This document shows, piece after piece, positions 51,635-60,729 of a stretch of DNA of 64,000 bases. The notes beneath the pieces are model-generated. The model worked only from the letters and a program-made list of their open reading frames with translations, had not been told where the DNA came from and made no database searches. The DNA comes from Treponema sp. OMZ 798. Its GTDB lineage: Bacteria; Spirochaetota; Spirochaetia; Treponematales; Treponemataceae. Where the stretch lies: positions 1,240,001 to 1,304,000 of the forward strand of contig NZ_CP051305.1 in NCBI RefSeq assembly GCF_024181385.1, read 5' to 3'. The position numbers and the translations under genes are program-made. Each line of letters starts with the position of its first letter. The stretch's first letter is position 1.

Positions 51635-52716
51635 CTTTTATAAAACGTAAATTTAAATACGGCACCGTTTTCGTTGTAAGCGCAAAGGGTACCGTTGTTT
51701 TTTTCGGCAATGGATTTTGCGATGTTTAAACCTAAGCCGAAACCTTTGGAATCGGGAGTTTTATAAAAGCGGTTAAAGACGGAGCGCAAGGCTTCTTTTT
51801 GAATACCGCTCCCGTCATCTTTAAAGATAACTTCCGTGTAAAGGGGCGTTTCGTTAAAAAAGACGTTTACAGTGTTTCCTTTTGAAAGATAGGAAGCTGC
51901 ATTTTTAAAAATGTTCATAAAGGCTTCGGTTATCCAATAATAGTCGGCGCTTATAAGGATACCGGAAGATTCGATATGAACGGCAATACCTTTTTGTTCA
52001 AAAAGATGTTCGCAAGCCTCATAAGCTTCAAAACAAGCTTCATAAACGGAAAGCGGAGCTTTTTTCATCGGCATGGTTCCGGATTCAAGGCTTGCCGAAT
52101 GAAGCAGCCTTTCGGTAAGCTCATTTAAGCGGTGCAGCGGAGAATTATCTGCGGACGGGCTTGAGTTTTCCAAAGAAAGGAGCATTGCCGTAATGGGTGT
52201 TTTTATTTGATGGGCTATATCTTCAAGATTTTTTTGAAATCTAAGCTTTTCGGCTTGAGCATTTTCCCGTTCAAAAATGAGTTCGGTATACAGCTTGTAA
52301 AGCCTATCGTAAAGAAGCCCCCCGTTTTTAGGAATCAGTTTCCCCTCTCCTTTTTCAAGGGAATCAAGGTAAGAGGCGATGTTGTCCGTTTCTTTTTTAT
52401 TCTGCCGCCTGTAAAAAAAACATTCCAAAAGAAAGGCACTCAAAATCAAAACAAAGACGGCACAGAGCATAAGATAAAAAAAGGAGTAGTCCTCCCTATA
52501 CATGAGTTTTTCAAGGATTTCCGTTTTTACGCTTTCAGTCTGTACACTATCCGTTTTTATTTTTTGCAGGACTTCAATCTTTTGTTCATCGGGAAGATAC
52601 TGTAAGACGGCGGAAAGAGCAGCCGTATATTTTGCCTGAAAGTTTTTATAAGCAAAAAAACTGAGAGCCGCCAAAATGCAAAAATAAACGGCAAAGCGTA
52701 TTTTTAAGCCGCTCAT
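51631..52716 (-). CDS. Sensor histidine kinase
   Basis: 361 residues. Two transmembrane segments (about 7-23 and 80-103) surround a 55-residue periplasmic loop. The dimerisation helix carries the phospho-acceptor in NLEDIAHQIKTPITAMLL. The catalytic domain has an N box (ITEAFMNIFKNAASYL), DDGSGI (G1), FNRFYKT (F) and FGLGLNIAKSI (G2). Small kinases like this often pair with ABC transporters in antimicrobial-peptide sensing. It starts one base after the regulator gene stop (52718), so the two form an operon in the order regulator then kinase. Confidence 0.9.
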   Translation of the reverse strand: MSGLKIRFAVYFCILAALSFFAYKNFQAKYTAALSAVLQYLPDEQKIEVLQKIKTDSVQTESVKTEILEKLMYREDYSFFYLMLCAVFVLILSAFLLECFFYRRQNKKETDNIASYLDSLEKGEGKLIPKNGGLLYDRLYKLYTELIFERENAQAEKLRFQKNLEDIAHQIKTPITAMLLSLENSSPSADNSPLHRLNELTERLLHSASLESGTMPMKKAPLSVYEACFEAYEACEHLFEQKGIAVHIESSGILISADYYWITEAFMNIFKNAASYLSKGNTVNVFFNETPLYTEVIFKDDGSGIQKEALRSVFNRFYKTPDSKGFGLGLNIAKSIAEKNNGTLCAYNENGAVFKFTFYKS

Positions 52717-52717
52717 G

Positions 52718-53332
52718 CTAACCTTTCCACCTGTAGCCTATTCCTCTTACGGTTTCTATCTTTGAGCTGCCTATCTTGTTTTTAAGGCGGCTCATCGTAA
52801 CGGTCAGCGTGTTATCTTCTACAAATGCCTCGTCCTTATCCCAAATATGTTCCAAGATAAGGCTGCGCGTTAAAACCGTGCTCGAGTTATTAAAAAAAAG
52901 GCTCATTATTTGATATTCTTTTTTTGTCAATATAATTTCCTTTTTATCGATGAGAATTATAGGCTCTCCGTTTTTTATATTCAAATAAATATCCTGATTA
53001 TTGTTCCGGCGTAAAATTGCGTTTATCCGCGCCTTAAGCACATTGAGGCTGAAAGGCTTTGTTACATAGTCGCAAGCGCCCTCTTCCAAGGCCCTGACAA
53101 TCGTTTGCTCATCATCTTGAACCGAAATAACTATGCAAGCCGATTTTATTTTCGGGATAAGCGGTAAAGAAGATTGTCTGCCAAGGTTTAAATCGAGGAG
53201 TACAATATCGGAATCAAGATAGGGCAAAGCCTCTTTTATCGAGGCGGCTTCCGCAATATCGAAATCCGCCTTAAAAAAAGTTTTTATCTCTTTTCGTATC
53301 CGGTCATCGTCTTCAATTATAAGAAGCGTCAT
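52718..53332 (-). CDS. OmpR-family response regulator
   Basis: 204 residues from the ATG at 53332 (MTLLIIEDDDRIRKEI), where the receiver domain begins; an upstream ATG at 53374 would add 14 residues and neither has a clear Shine-Dalgarno. The receiver has the acidic triad EDDD, acceptor DIVLLDLNLGR, and the Lys in YVTKPFSLNVL. The C-terminal winged helix of the OmpR/PhoB type ends RLKNKIGSSKIETVRGIGYRWKG. It is co-transcribed with the kinase. The likely target is the facing ABC transporter. Confidence 0.92.
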   Translation of the reverse strand: MTLLIIEDDDRIRKEIKTFFKADFDIAEAASIKEALPYLDSDIVLLDLNLGRQSSLPLIPKIKSACIVISVQDDEQTIVRALEEGACDYVTKPFSLNVLKARINAILRRNNNQDIYLNIKNGEPIILIDKKEIILTKKEYQIMSLFFNNSSTVLTRSLILEHIWDKDEAFVEDNTLTVTMSRLKNKIGSSKIETVRGIGYRWKG

Positions 53333-53413
53333 AAGAATTACATCGGAATCTTTATCCAAATTATTTTTCACCATAATGAGTTTTGCACTGAATTATTTGT
53401 ATTTGATTACCAA

Positions 53414-53677
53414 TTATTCTATACCTATTGTGTCATGCACAATATATTTTCCTTGATTCATCCGTTCAGCTGCCGTTTTTAGTCTTTCCTGATTATATTT
53501 ATTATAAAAACCTTTTTCGTCACTCATAATTTTAAACGGAATACCGCCGATTCTTAACGATTGACGAATAAAAATATTAAATGCCGTTGTCATATTCATT
53601 CCCAAACTATCAAAAAGCTGTTCGGCCTCTTTTTTTATGTCAGCATCCATTCTTATATTAACATTTATTTGAGCCAT
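53414..53677 (-). CDS. RelB/DinJ-family antitoxin, apparently without a toxin
   Basis: 87 residues. The N-terminal ribbon-helix-helix MAQINVNIRMDADIKKEAEQLFDSLGMNMTTAFNIFIRQSLRIGGIPF is diagnostic of RelB/DinJ. The C-terminal part, normally used to hold the YafQ/RelE toxin, is present (NQERLKTAAERMNQGKY). Only 36 nt separate its stop from the next frame downstream, which is the response regulator, so no toxin gene is visible on either side. It may be a solitary antitoxin that represses elsewhere or protects against an unlinked toxin. A TATA-rich region with no clear promoter lies upstream. Confidence 0.85.
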   Translation of the reverse strand: MAQINVNIRMDADIKKEAEQLFDSLGMNMTTAFNIFIRQSLRIGGIPFKIMSDEKGFYNKYNQERLKTAAERMNQGKYIVHDTIGIE

Positions 53678-53764
53678 AGAAAATCTCCATTGTCTTAAAA
53701 TATATTTATATTGTACGTATAATTATTTACAATGTCAATATAATTATTTGCAAATATGATAAAT

Positions 53765-55129
53765 TTACTCTTTCCTTACCAGTTCTCCGCGCTCTTCAAG
53801 TTCCGTTAAAATGCGGGCATAGGTTTTTTCGTCGATTTTATAGCGGAGGCGGTAGAGGATGTAGCTGCCGACAATGCAAAAAAGAGGAAAGACGAGCATG
53901 GCGCTTTTCATCATCAAAAGGCCTTCCTTTGTAACCTCGGCGGCGGATGAAGCTTCTTTGATTCCCGAAAGGATGACGACTGCACTTACGATGCCGTTTC
54001 CGATAGCTCCCGAAAGCTTATTGATAAAGGGCTGAATCGAAAACGAAATGCTGTCATTCCGCTTGCCCAGCTTCCAATGGCCGTAGTCAACGCAGTCGGC
54101 AAGGAACATGAGCATCATAAGCTGAATAAAGGCTTGGCCCACAAAGAGCAAAACGCCCGAAATACCTATAAAAAGCATGGTATTTACAGGTGCAAAAAAG
54201 AAGATGAGGTAGCCCGCCAAGACCATTATTATGGAAGCCGTATATATGTTCTGCCTTACAAAAAATTTACTTAAAAGCGGAAAAATGATTAGGGCTGAAA
54301 TTTGGGAAAGGCCGAGGATAATAGCAAATACGGAGTACATACCTTCATCGCCGTAAGCGTACTTAAAAAAGTAGAGGCCGAAACTTGTTGTAGTCATGTA
54401 GCCTATCATAAAGAGGGTCATGGCTATTGCCGTTAAAAGGAGCTGGTCGTTTTTTACGATAACGCTTAAAAGTTCTTTTAGGGAGGTATGCTTTTGGGGC
54501 TTTGTTATTTCGGGCTCTTTTACACCGATTAAGGTTATAATCTGACCGAGCCACATAATCACGGTAACCATAATTGCAAAGAAAAAATATCCTTTGGCAA
54601 GACTTCCCGTCTTATTGCCCAAAGCGGTTGTAATGGGCACTATTCCTGCAACAACAAAGAAAAGCCCCACATTTGCACAAATACGGGCAATGGCGCCTAT
54701 TTTTTCCCTTTCCTTTTGATCCACACTTAAAGAAGGAAGCATCGACCAATAGCTTATATCGTTTGTCGTATAAGTCATGCCCCATAAAAGATAGATAATA
54801 CCGAAAATGGCAGCATAGGCCCCGCCCTTAATCCCGAAATCGGTAAAAAGAAGTATTGTTAAAATCCCCGAGGTCAGGGCACCGAAGGCTATCCAAGGCT
54901 TAAACTTTCCGTACTTGGTCTTGGTATTATCTACTATCAAGCCCATAATCGGGTCATTACAGGCATCAAAAATGCGGGCTGCAAGGACAATAACCGTAAT
55001 GCTCCACAATACGTTTGTAGGAACATAGATTACATCTGTCATGTAAAAAATAAGATACATGCTTATCAATGAGTAAACCATATCGCGTCCTATAGTACCC
55101 AGACCGAAGGTCCATCTATTTTTGTTCAT
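53765..55129 (-). CDS. GPH-family (MelB-like) sugar/cation symporter
   Basis: 454 residues from ATG 55129, chosen because GGAGGAAGT precedes it; the longer frame from 55183 lacks a ribosome binding site. About twelve transmembrane segments. Conserved family segments: YLIFYMTDV, ARIFDACNDPIMGLIVDNTKTKYGKFKPW and the MLFLADCVDYGHWKLGKRND middle loop. GPH carriers co-transport glycosides, pentosides or hexuronides with Na+ or H+; the substrate cannot be told here and no sugar enzymes are adjacent. Single gene. Confidence 0.88.
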   Translation of the reverse strand: MNKNRWTFGLGTIGRDMVYSLISMYLIFYMTDVIYVPTNVLWSITVIVLAARIFDACNDPIMGLIVDNTKTKYGKFKPWIAFGALTSGILTILLFTDFGIKGGAYAAIFGIIYLLWGMTYTTNDISYWSMLPSLSVDQKEREKIGAIARICANVGLFFVVAGIVPITTALGNKTGSLAKGYFFFAIMVTVIMWLGQIITLIGVKEPEITKPQKHTSLKELLSVIVKNDQLLLTAIAMTLFMIGYMTTTSFGLYFFKYAYGDEGMYSVFAIILGLSQISALIIFPLLSKFFVRQNIYTASIIMVLAGYLIFFFAPVNTMLFIGISGVLLFVGQAFIQLMMLMFLADCVDYGHWKLGKRNDSISFSIQPFINKLSGAIGNGIVSAVVILSGIKEASSAAEVTKEGLLMMKSAMLVFPLFCIVGSYILYRLRYKIDEKTYARILTELEERGELVRKE

Positions 55130-55244
55130 ACTTCCTCCAAAGTTAAGCATAAACAGTATAGCACAATTTTTAGGGATGTGCAAAGTAAATTTAAAATTAA
55201 AACTATAGTATTATTATTAAAAATAAGTTATAATCTATAATTGT

Positions 55245-56438
55245 ATGAGAAAAATTTTAAGGTATTTTTTGCTTCTAAGCAGTTTCTTTTTTTTAAGTGT
55301 TTCTCTCCCGGCAGAACAAATGTATTCCCCTTCATGGGGCTATGCACTTGACCTCCCTGAAGATTTCGTTTTAGCCGACAGAGAAGGAAATGAAAGATAT
55401 CTTTTTCAGCATGCAATCCTTCCCGTTGACCTGCAAATAGCCTTGTATGAAGAGCCTCAATTTAAAAACATAAAAGAAGCTGCCGAACATATTTTTAAGC
55501 AGCTAAAAATGACTCATAAGGATGTTCCTTTTATATGGAGGAATAAGGAGGCTCTTTTATCGTCCGTTTCTTTTTTATATTCTCCTTCCGAAAAATATAA
55601 GCCGAAAGAGCTTTCAGGCTGGGTTTTAACCCTTGCGCTGCCAAATAAAACCGGCTGGCTTGTTCTTCTTACCTACACCGACAAGGATAAGGCTAAGGAG
55701 TGTGAAAATCTAATGATTTCTTCCCTGGATACCGTTTATACCGATACGATGTCTTATTTTGAGCCGGGGCCGGTTACGGCAGCCCTCTATCCTAAAACAA
55801 AAGAAAAAACTCTCGACTATGTTTTTAACAATAAAAACATTTCCTTCACGATAGATGAATCGGATGCTCAAGCAAACCAATCGGTGATTGACAGGGAGTT
55901 TTCGGTTTTGACTATGTATTTAAATCACGATAATTTAATTGCAGCTTGGCAGAGGTTTTATAAGGTAATTTTTAGGGATGCCTGGAGCCGTATAGCGCCT
56001 GCCTCCTTTGCAGTATATACTTCAATCTTTGACGAAAACAATCAAAGCGGATTTGCAGAAAAAGCGGCAAAGGAACTTCTCTTTTTGGTTCAAAATTTTA
56101 ATTACGAAAGAGACAGAAAGGGAAGCGATTTTATGAATCTCCCCCAAGCCCTTGCAGAAAAGAGAGGCGACTGCGACAGCAGGGCTCTTCTTATGGTGTT
56201 AATGTTAAAACAAATGAACATAGATGCTGTTCTTTTGGTTTCACCGAATAAGTCCCATGCCATAGCCGCAGTAGACTGTCAGGGAAGCGGAACCTGTTTT
56301 ACCCATAACGGCAGAGATTACCTGGGCTGCGAAACTACAGCCCATGTTCCAATCGGCGAAATCGCCGATGAGATAGCTGCTCCCGAAAACTGGTTTCCCG
56401 TCGACTTTTACGTAATAGAAGACTTTGAATCAAATTAG
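55245..56438 (+). CDS. Secreted transglutaminase-like protein
   Basis: 397 residues with a signal peptide (MRKILRYFLLLSSFFFLSVSLPA). The C-terminal part (about 270-395) has a transglutaminase-like papain-fold core: LAEKRGDCDSRALLMVLML (Cys near 309) and SHAIAAVDCQGSG (His near 337), with FVDY-like end VDFYVIEDF. Such domains are cysteine proteases or amidases. The N-terminal region (about 25-250) is not recognised. A TATAAT lies 5-15 nt before the ATG and no Shine-Dalgarno is visible, so it may also have a very short leader. A weak terminator follows. Confidence 0.72.
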   Translation: MRKILRYFLLLSSFFFLSVSLPAEQMYSPSWGYALDLPEDFVLADREGNERYLFQHAILPVDLQIALYEEPQFKNIKEAAEHIFKQLKMTHKDVPFIWRNKEALLSSVSFLYSPSEKYKPKELSGWVLTLALPNKTGWLVLLTYTDKDKAKECENLMISSLDTVYTDTMSYFEPGPVTAALYPKTKEKTLDYVFNNKNISFTIDESDAQANQSVIDREFSVLTMYLNHDNLIAAWQRFYKVIFRDAWSRIAPASFAVYTSIFDENNQSGFAEKAAKELLFLVQNFNYERDRKGSDFMNLPQALAEKRGDCDSRALLMVLMLKQMNIDAVLLVSPNKSHAIAAVDCQGSGTCFTHNGRDYLGCETTAHVPIGEIADEIAAPENWFPVDFYVIEDFESN

Positions 56439-56451
56439 CTTTAAGGCAGAC

Positions 56452-56468
56452 AAAAGCCAAGGGCTTTT
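56452..56468 (+). terminator. Weak intrinsic terminator
   Basis: Stem aaaagcc/ggctttt with a 3-nt loop, after the transglutaminase-like gene and before the convergent mutS2 stop. Confidence 0.5.
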
Positions 56469-56491
56469 AATTATGCACGGCAAATCCATAG

Positions 56492-58921
56492 CTATCCCAG
56501 ACTCACTATTGTTTTTCCCGAACCGCCTTCTTCGGGCTTTGCAAAACGGAAGTCTTTGACAAATGGACTTCTTTTTAAAAAATCGTGAGATAATTCTTGA
56601 AGAATTCCGTGTCCCTTTCCGTGAATAATAGCAAATTCAGTAATGCCGTGCACCAAGACCAGATCCATTTGATCCTGCAAGGCCTTTTGAGCTTCTTCAG
56701 CCCTCATTCCTAAGAGGCGGAGCTCAAAAGAAGGGCGGGAGGCCGGAGCGCTTGTGTCGCTTATAAGGCTTACAATGGGTTTGGAAAGTTTAAGTTTTTC
56801 TTGATTTTCGCAAATCTCCATATCGTCTTCCGAAATAGTAAGCTTTAAGTTATCTACGGCAACCAGCCACTTACCTTTTTTTTCTTCACGGATAAGTTCA
56901 CCGTTACGACGGAGGCTTTTAATTATAATGCGGGTACCTTCTTGCAGTTTGGAATTTTGAGGAGCCTTGTTTTTTTCTTTTGAAGTATGAAGCCTTTCGT
57001 CTATTTGCGATTGCTCAAGTTTTAGAGCCTCATGTTCTTTGCCCAAGTCTTTTTCAAAATCGTCAATCCATTTTTTAACGCTTAAAGTTTTTTCGCGGCT
57101 TAGTTCACCCTCTCTAAGTTCACGGACAAGGTTTTCAAGAAATTTTCTTTTTTCTTCAAAAAAAAGATCAAGCCTTTTTATTCCGTCCCGCTTTAGTTCC
57201 AATTCTTTTTGTTTTAATTGAAGCTCCTTTAAATCGGAGCGGCGCCTATCCTCTTTTAGTTTTAATTCTTCTTCTTTTTTTTGAAGTTCGAATTCGTTTA
57301 GGTCTTCATGCTTTTGAATGAGCCCCTTGATAAGATCGGAAACATCGGCCCTGTTGTTACCCAAATAGGTATGAGCTTTTTCGATTATATGTTCGGGAAG
57401 GCCGTTCCGTTTGGCTATGTCGACTGCATGACTTTCACCAGGAACTCCCATGAGGATCCGATAGGTTGGACTCAAGGTGTTTTGATTAAATTCGACTGAG
57501 GCGTTTACACAAGAATCCTTGCTGTAGCCGTAATTTTTTAAGGCCCCATGATGGGTGGTAACAAAGACAAAGGCTTTTTTTTCTAAAAGATCGTCAAGAA
57601 CGGCCATAGCGATTGCACAGCCTTCTTGCGGATCAGTACCGCTTCCAAGCTCATCAAGAATGATAAGACTTTTATCCCCTGCCCTTCGTATAATTTCCGA
57701 AACATTTTTCATGTGAGCAGAAAAGGTAGAAAGGGATTGGTCCATTGACTGCTCATCTCCTATGTCGCAGGCTATAAAATCAAAGTAAGGGAGACGGGTC
57801 AAGGGCCCTGCAGGGAGGGGCCAGCCTGTTTGATTTATAAGAGCGAAGAGGGCTGCCGTTTTTAAGCTTACGGTTTTTCCTCCGGTATTAGGCCCTGTTA
57901 TAATAAGTACCCTGTCATCCTTAGATAGTTTTAAATCTATAGGAACTGCCGATTTTCCAAGCAGGGGATGGCGGGCTTGATGAAGATAAAAGGAGATGCC
58001 GCCGTCATTTTCAGAGTGAGAATTTTTAGCGATGCTGCCTGCAAAGACACAATTATTGGAATGAGCCCATCGGGAAGCGGCTGCAATACAATCCAATTTT
58101 GTAATTGCCTCACAGGCCTCTTTTATTTCTTCGGTATGCTCTGCAATTTGAGAAGTCAATTCTTGTAAGAGCCTCAAGAGTTCCCGCTCGTATTCGGCAT
58201 GGGCTGCAATCAAATCATTATTTTTTACAACTATTTCTTCGGGCTCAAGATAAAAGGTTTGCCCCGATTGAGAATACTCATGAATTATTCCCGGGATTCT
58301 TCCTTTAAAGTTGGATCTTACGGCTATAACCTGTCTTCCGTCCTTTACTGTAGGGAGATTGGATTGAAGCATTTGGCGGGTTGCATCGTTTGTAAAATAG
58401 TTCCGCATAGTCTTATCGATGTCGTCCTCTATGGAACGTATCTTGCTTTTTATTGCCCGCAAGGAAGGAAGGTCTTGCAATTCTCCGGTTTCATCTATAA
58501 AAGAAAATACGAGCTTTTTTAAATGGAGCATATCGGGTATTTTTTTTACAAAGGAAACAATCGAGTTTTCATTCGGCTCTTCATTTTCCAAAAAAGGGCT
58601 CAACCATTCGTGTAAAGAAGAAACGGACAAGGCCAAAAGCCCGACCGAATAAACGCCTTCGATATCAAGGGCAGCCCCTTCAATATCGATACCCTCAAGA
58701 AAGGGAAGAACAGGAGGGCGGTATTTAATCGAAGGAGCCTTATATGCCCTTAAAAGATTTAAAAAATCAATCCCTAACTTTTTTTCTTCTTCTATTTTTT
58801 TTATATCGGTATCCGGATTCTTTTTTAAACAAAATTCTTTTCCTTCATCCGTTACACAATAGGATGCAATAATTTCTCTTATCCTCGAAAACTGTAAAAC
58901 TTCCAGCGTATGCTCAGTCAT
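56492..58921 (-). CDS. mutS2: MutS2 ATPase with Smr nuclease domain
   Basis: 809 residues. MutS-like ATPase: Walker [18 protein letters not shown] near 347, Walker [18 protein letters not shown] and the [10 protein letters not shown] region. A long helical arm (about 510-640) leads to a C-terminal Smr domain ([29 protein letters not shown]). MutS2 suppresses recombination or rescues collided ribosomes, depending on the organism. It lies 9 nt upstream of rsgA's end on the same strand, so rsgA-mutS2 form an operon with murI. Confidence 0.95.
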   Translation of the reverse strand: MTEHTLEVLQFSRIREIIASYCVTDEGKEFCLKKNPDTDIKKIEEEKKLGIDFLNLLRAYKAPSIKYRPPVLPFLEGIDIEGAALDIEGVYSVGLLALSVSSLHEWLSPFLENEEPNENSIVSFVKKIPDMLHLKKLVFSFIDETGELQDLPSLRAIKSKIRSIEDDIDKTMRNYFTNDATRQMLQSNLPTVKDGRQVIAVRSNFKGRIPGIIHEYSQSGQTFYLEPEEIVVKNNDLIAAHAEYERELLRLLQELTSQIAEHTEEIKEACEAITKLDCIAAASRWAHSNNCVFAGSIAKNSHSENDGGISFYLHQARHPLLGKSAVPIDLKLSKDDRVLIITGPNTGGKTVSLKTAALFALINQTGWPLPAGPLTRLPYFDFIACDIGDEQSMDQSLSTFSAHMKNVSEIIRRAGDKSLIILDELGSGTDPQEGCAIAMAVLDDLLEKKAFVFVTTHHGALKNYGYSKDSCVNASVEFNQNTLSPTYRILMGVPGESHAVDIAKRNGLPEHIIEKAHTYLGNNRADVSDLIKGLIQKHEDLNEFELQKKEEELKLKEDRRRSDLKELQLKQKELELKRDGIKRLDLFFEEKRKFLENLVRELREGELSREKTLSVKKWIDDFEKDLGKEHEALKLEQSQIDERLHTSKEKNKAPQNSKLQEGTRIIIKSLRRNGELIREEKKGKWLVAVDNLKLTISEDDMEICENQEKLKLSKPIVSLISDTSAPASRPSFELRLLGMRAEEAQKALQDQMDLVLVHGITEFAIIHGKGHGILQELSHDFLKRSPFVKDFRFAKPEEGGSGKTIVSLG

Positions 58922-58930
58922 AAATCCTTC

Positions 58931-59878
58931 CTAATATTTTTTTACCGTTTCTTGTAATTCTTTATTTATAAGCTCAAAACTCGTATACCTATCCTTATGA
59001 ATATCTCCCTTTTTTAAGGCTTCTAAAAGGGCACATCCGGGTTCATGGGTATGAGTGCAGGAAAGGCCGAATTTGCATGAGCCTATGAGCTTTTCCATCT
59101 CAGGAAAATATAGGCCCGTATCCTCAGGCCCTATGCCGTAAATTGCAAAGTTCCTCACACCGGGTGTATCGATTATGTTTATCGAATGTTCTTTGCCCTT
59201 TGAGGTAAGGGCTCTTATTTTAAAGTATTCTCCCTGAGTTGTAGTGTGAGTACCTCTGTCATACTTATCCGAGATTGCAGAGGTTTTTAAATTTAAATCG
59301 GGGGCTATAAAATTTAAGAGGGTACTCTTCCCCACTCCGGATTGTCCGACAAGGGCAGAAGTTTTAGCCGAGAGGGTCTCTATTAAGTTGTCCATTCCCC
59401 TGCCCTCCTTTGCCGAAACTTCAATCGTCTTATAGCCCAGCCTTTTCCAATCTTCCATCCTATCTCTTACATCATCCGCTATTTTTAGATCGCACTTGTT
59501 TAACACAATTAAAACCGGAATCTTTTGAATCTCGGCCTGCACTAAGATCCTGTCTACAAAGCGCGGACGGAAGGGAGGATTTGCGGCAGAGGCAACACAA
59601 ACAAGGAGGTCGATATTTGCGGCTAAAAGCTGAGGCATATTCAGTTTTTGGTTTAAACGCAAAAAAGAATTTTTTCTTTCGATCAAGCCTGTTACCAAAC
59701 CCTCATCTTCCGAGTGAGTATCGGGCTCAATGTTTACAAGGTCGCCTGCAGCAAGAGGATTATAGTAAAGAGCAGAATCTTTTAAGATCTTTCCCTTAAT
59801 GGAACAGTTTCTTAATTTTCCGTCTTCACATTCAACAAAAAAAATATTATTAGATCCTTTTAAAACCAATCCCTTCAT
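58931..59878 (-). CDS. rsgA: Ribosome small subunit GTPase RsgA
   Basis: 315 residues. It helps late 30S assembly. The GTPase is circularly permuted, as expected: G4 VLNKCD near 126, G1 LVGQSGVGKSTLLNFI near 180, then G3 IDTPGVRNF. An OB domain precedes it, and a C-terminal zinc-binding segment CKFGLSCTHTHEPGC near 269 follows. It starts one base after murI's stop and ends 9 nt before mutS2. Confidence 0.96.
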   Translation of the reverse strand: MKGLVLKGSNNIFFVECEDGKLRNCSIKGKILKDSALYYNPLAAGDLVNIEPDTHSEDEGLVTGLIERKNSFLRLNQKLNMPQLLAANIDLLVCVASAANPPFRPRFVDRILVQAEIQKIPVLIVLNKCDLKIADDVRDRMEDWKRLGYKTIEVSAKEGRGMDNLIETLSAKTSALVGQSGVGKSTLLNFIAPDLNLKTSAISDKYDRGTHTTTQGEYFKIRALTSKGKEHSINIIDTPGVRNFAIYGIGPEDTGLYFPEMEKLIGSCKFGLSCTHTHEPGCALLEALKKGDIHKDRYTSFELINKELQETVKKY

Positions 59879-59879
59879 T

Positions 59880-60710
59880 TTAAAAATACCCTAAAACCAT
59901 ACCAAAAAGATCCGCATAAGCGGAATACTTTTTTGTATTTTCTTCAGTTTTTTCCGAGGTGATATAAAAAATATCTTTTTGAATATTTTTTAATTTTGAG
60001 TTCTCTTCCTTTAATTTTTGAGGAGGAGATATTTTTAATGCCCGGTTTACAACACCGTCCAATGAGTCCACAATCCTTATATCCGGTTCACAGACGGCCT
60101 TAAACTTATCCCTTAAATGTAAAAAGTGAGTACAGCCTAGGACAGCCGTATCGGTTCCTGCCGACTTAAAAAACTCAACCGCAGGCCGGATTGCAGCCTT
60201 TTTATCTTCTTCACTTCCCGAAAGCAGGGAGTTTTCTATTTTGCTGACCAAAACCGAATCGGCACGCATAAAAAATTTACAATCAGCTCCGAACTCGTCA
60301 ATTAGGTTTTGAACATAGATATCGTTTACAGTTCTTTCGGTTGCAAGGACGGCTATCTTTTTATTTTTACTTGCCAAGGCTGCAGGCTTTATGGCAGGAA
60401 CCGTGCCCACAAAGGGAATATCGAATTTTTCCCGCAGATGCGAAAGAGCCGAAACGGTCATCGTATTACAGGCTATGATTATAACCGAAGGCCGCAGCTC
60501 TTCGATTATCTTTTTTACAAGATTTTGAGTATACTCTATTACCTCTTCAAGTGTTTTTTCCCCATAAGGAAAATGTTTTGTGTCTGCAACGTAGGCACAA
60601 GAACTTTGAGGCTCAATTTCTTTTAAGTGCCTTAGATAAGGCAGGCCTCCTATGCCTGAGTCGATAAAAACATATTGAATATTTTTTTCTTTTGTCAAAT
60701 CAAACTCCAC
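59880..60710 (-). CDS. murI: Glutamate racemase MurI
   Basis: 276 residues. It makes D-glutamate for peptidoglycan. Start region YVFIDSGIGGLPYLRHL, first catalytic Cys in IIACNTMTVSAL (near 81) and second in LGCTHFLHLR (near 190) are all present. First gene of the murI-rsgA-mutS2 group, 19 nt downstream of the ABC exporter gene on the same strand, so it could be read through from it. Confidence 0.94.
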   Translation of the reverse strand: MEFDLTKEKNIQYVFIDSGIGGLPYLRHLKEIEPQSSCAYVADTKHFPYGEKTLEEVIEYTQNLVKKIIEELRPSVIIIACNTMTVSALSHLREKFDIPFVGTVPAIKPAALASKNKKIAVLATERTVNDIYVQNLIDEFGADCKFFMRADSVLVSKIENSLLSGSEEDKKAAIRPAVEFFKSAGTDTAVLGCTHFLHLRDKFKAVCEPDIRIVDSLDGVVNRALKISPPQKLKEENSKLKNIQKDIFYITSEKTEENTKKYSAYADLFGMVLGYF

Positions 60711-60729
60711 TCACTTTTAATATTAACTC

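Noticed and set aside
53765..55129. Possible sugar-use operon around the GPH symporter
   Set aside because: No glycosidase or kinase genes are adjacent.
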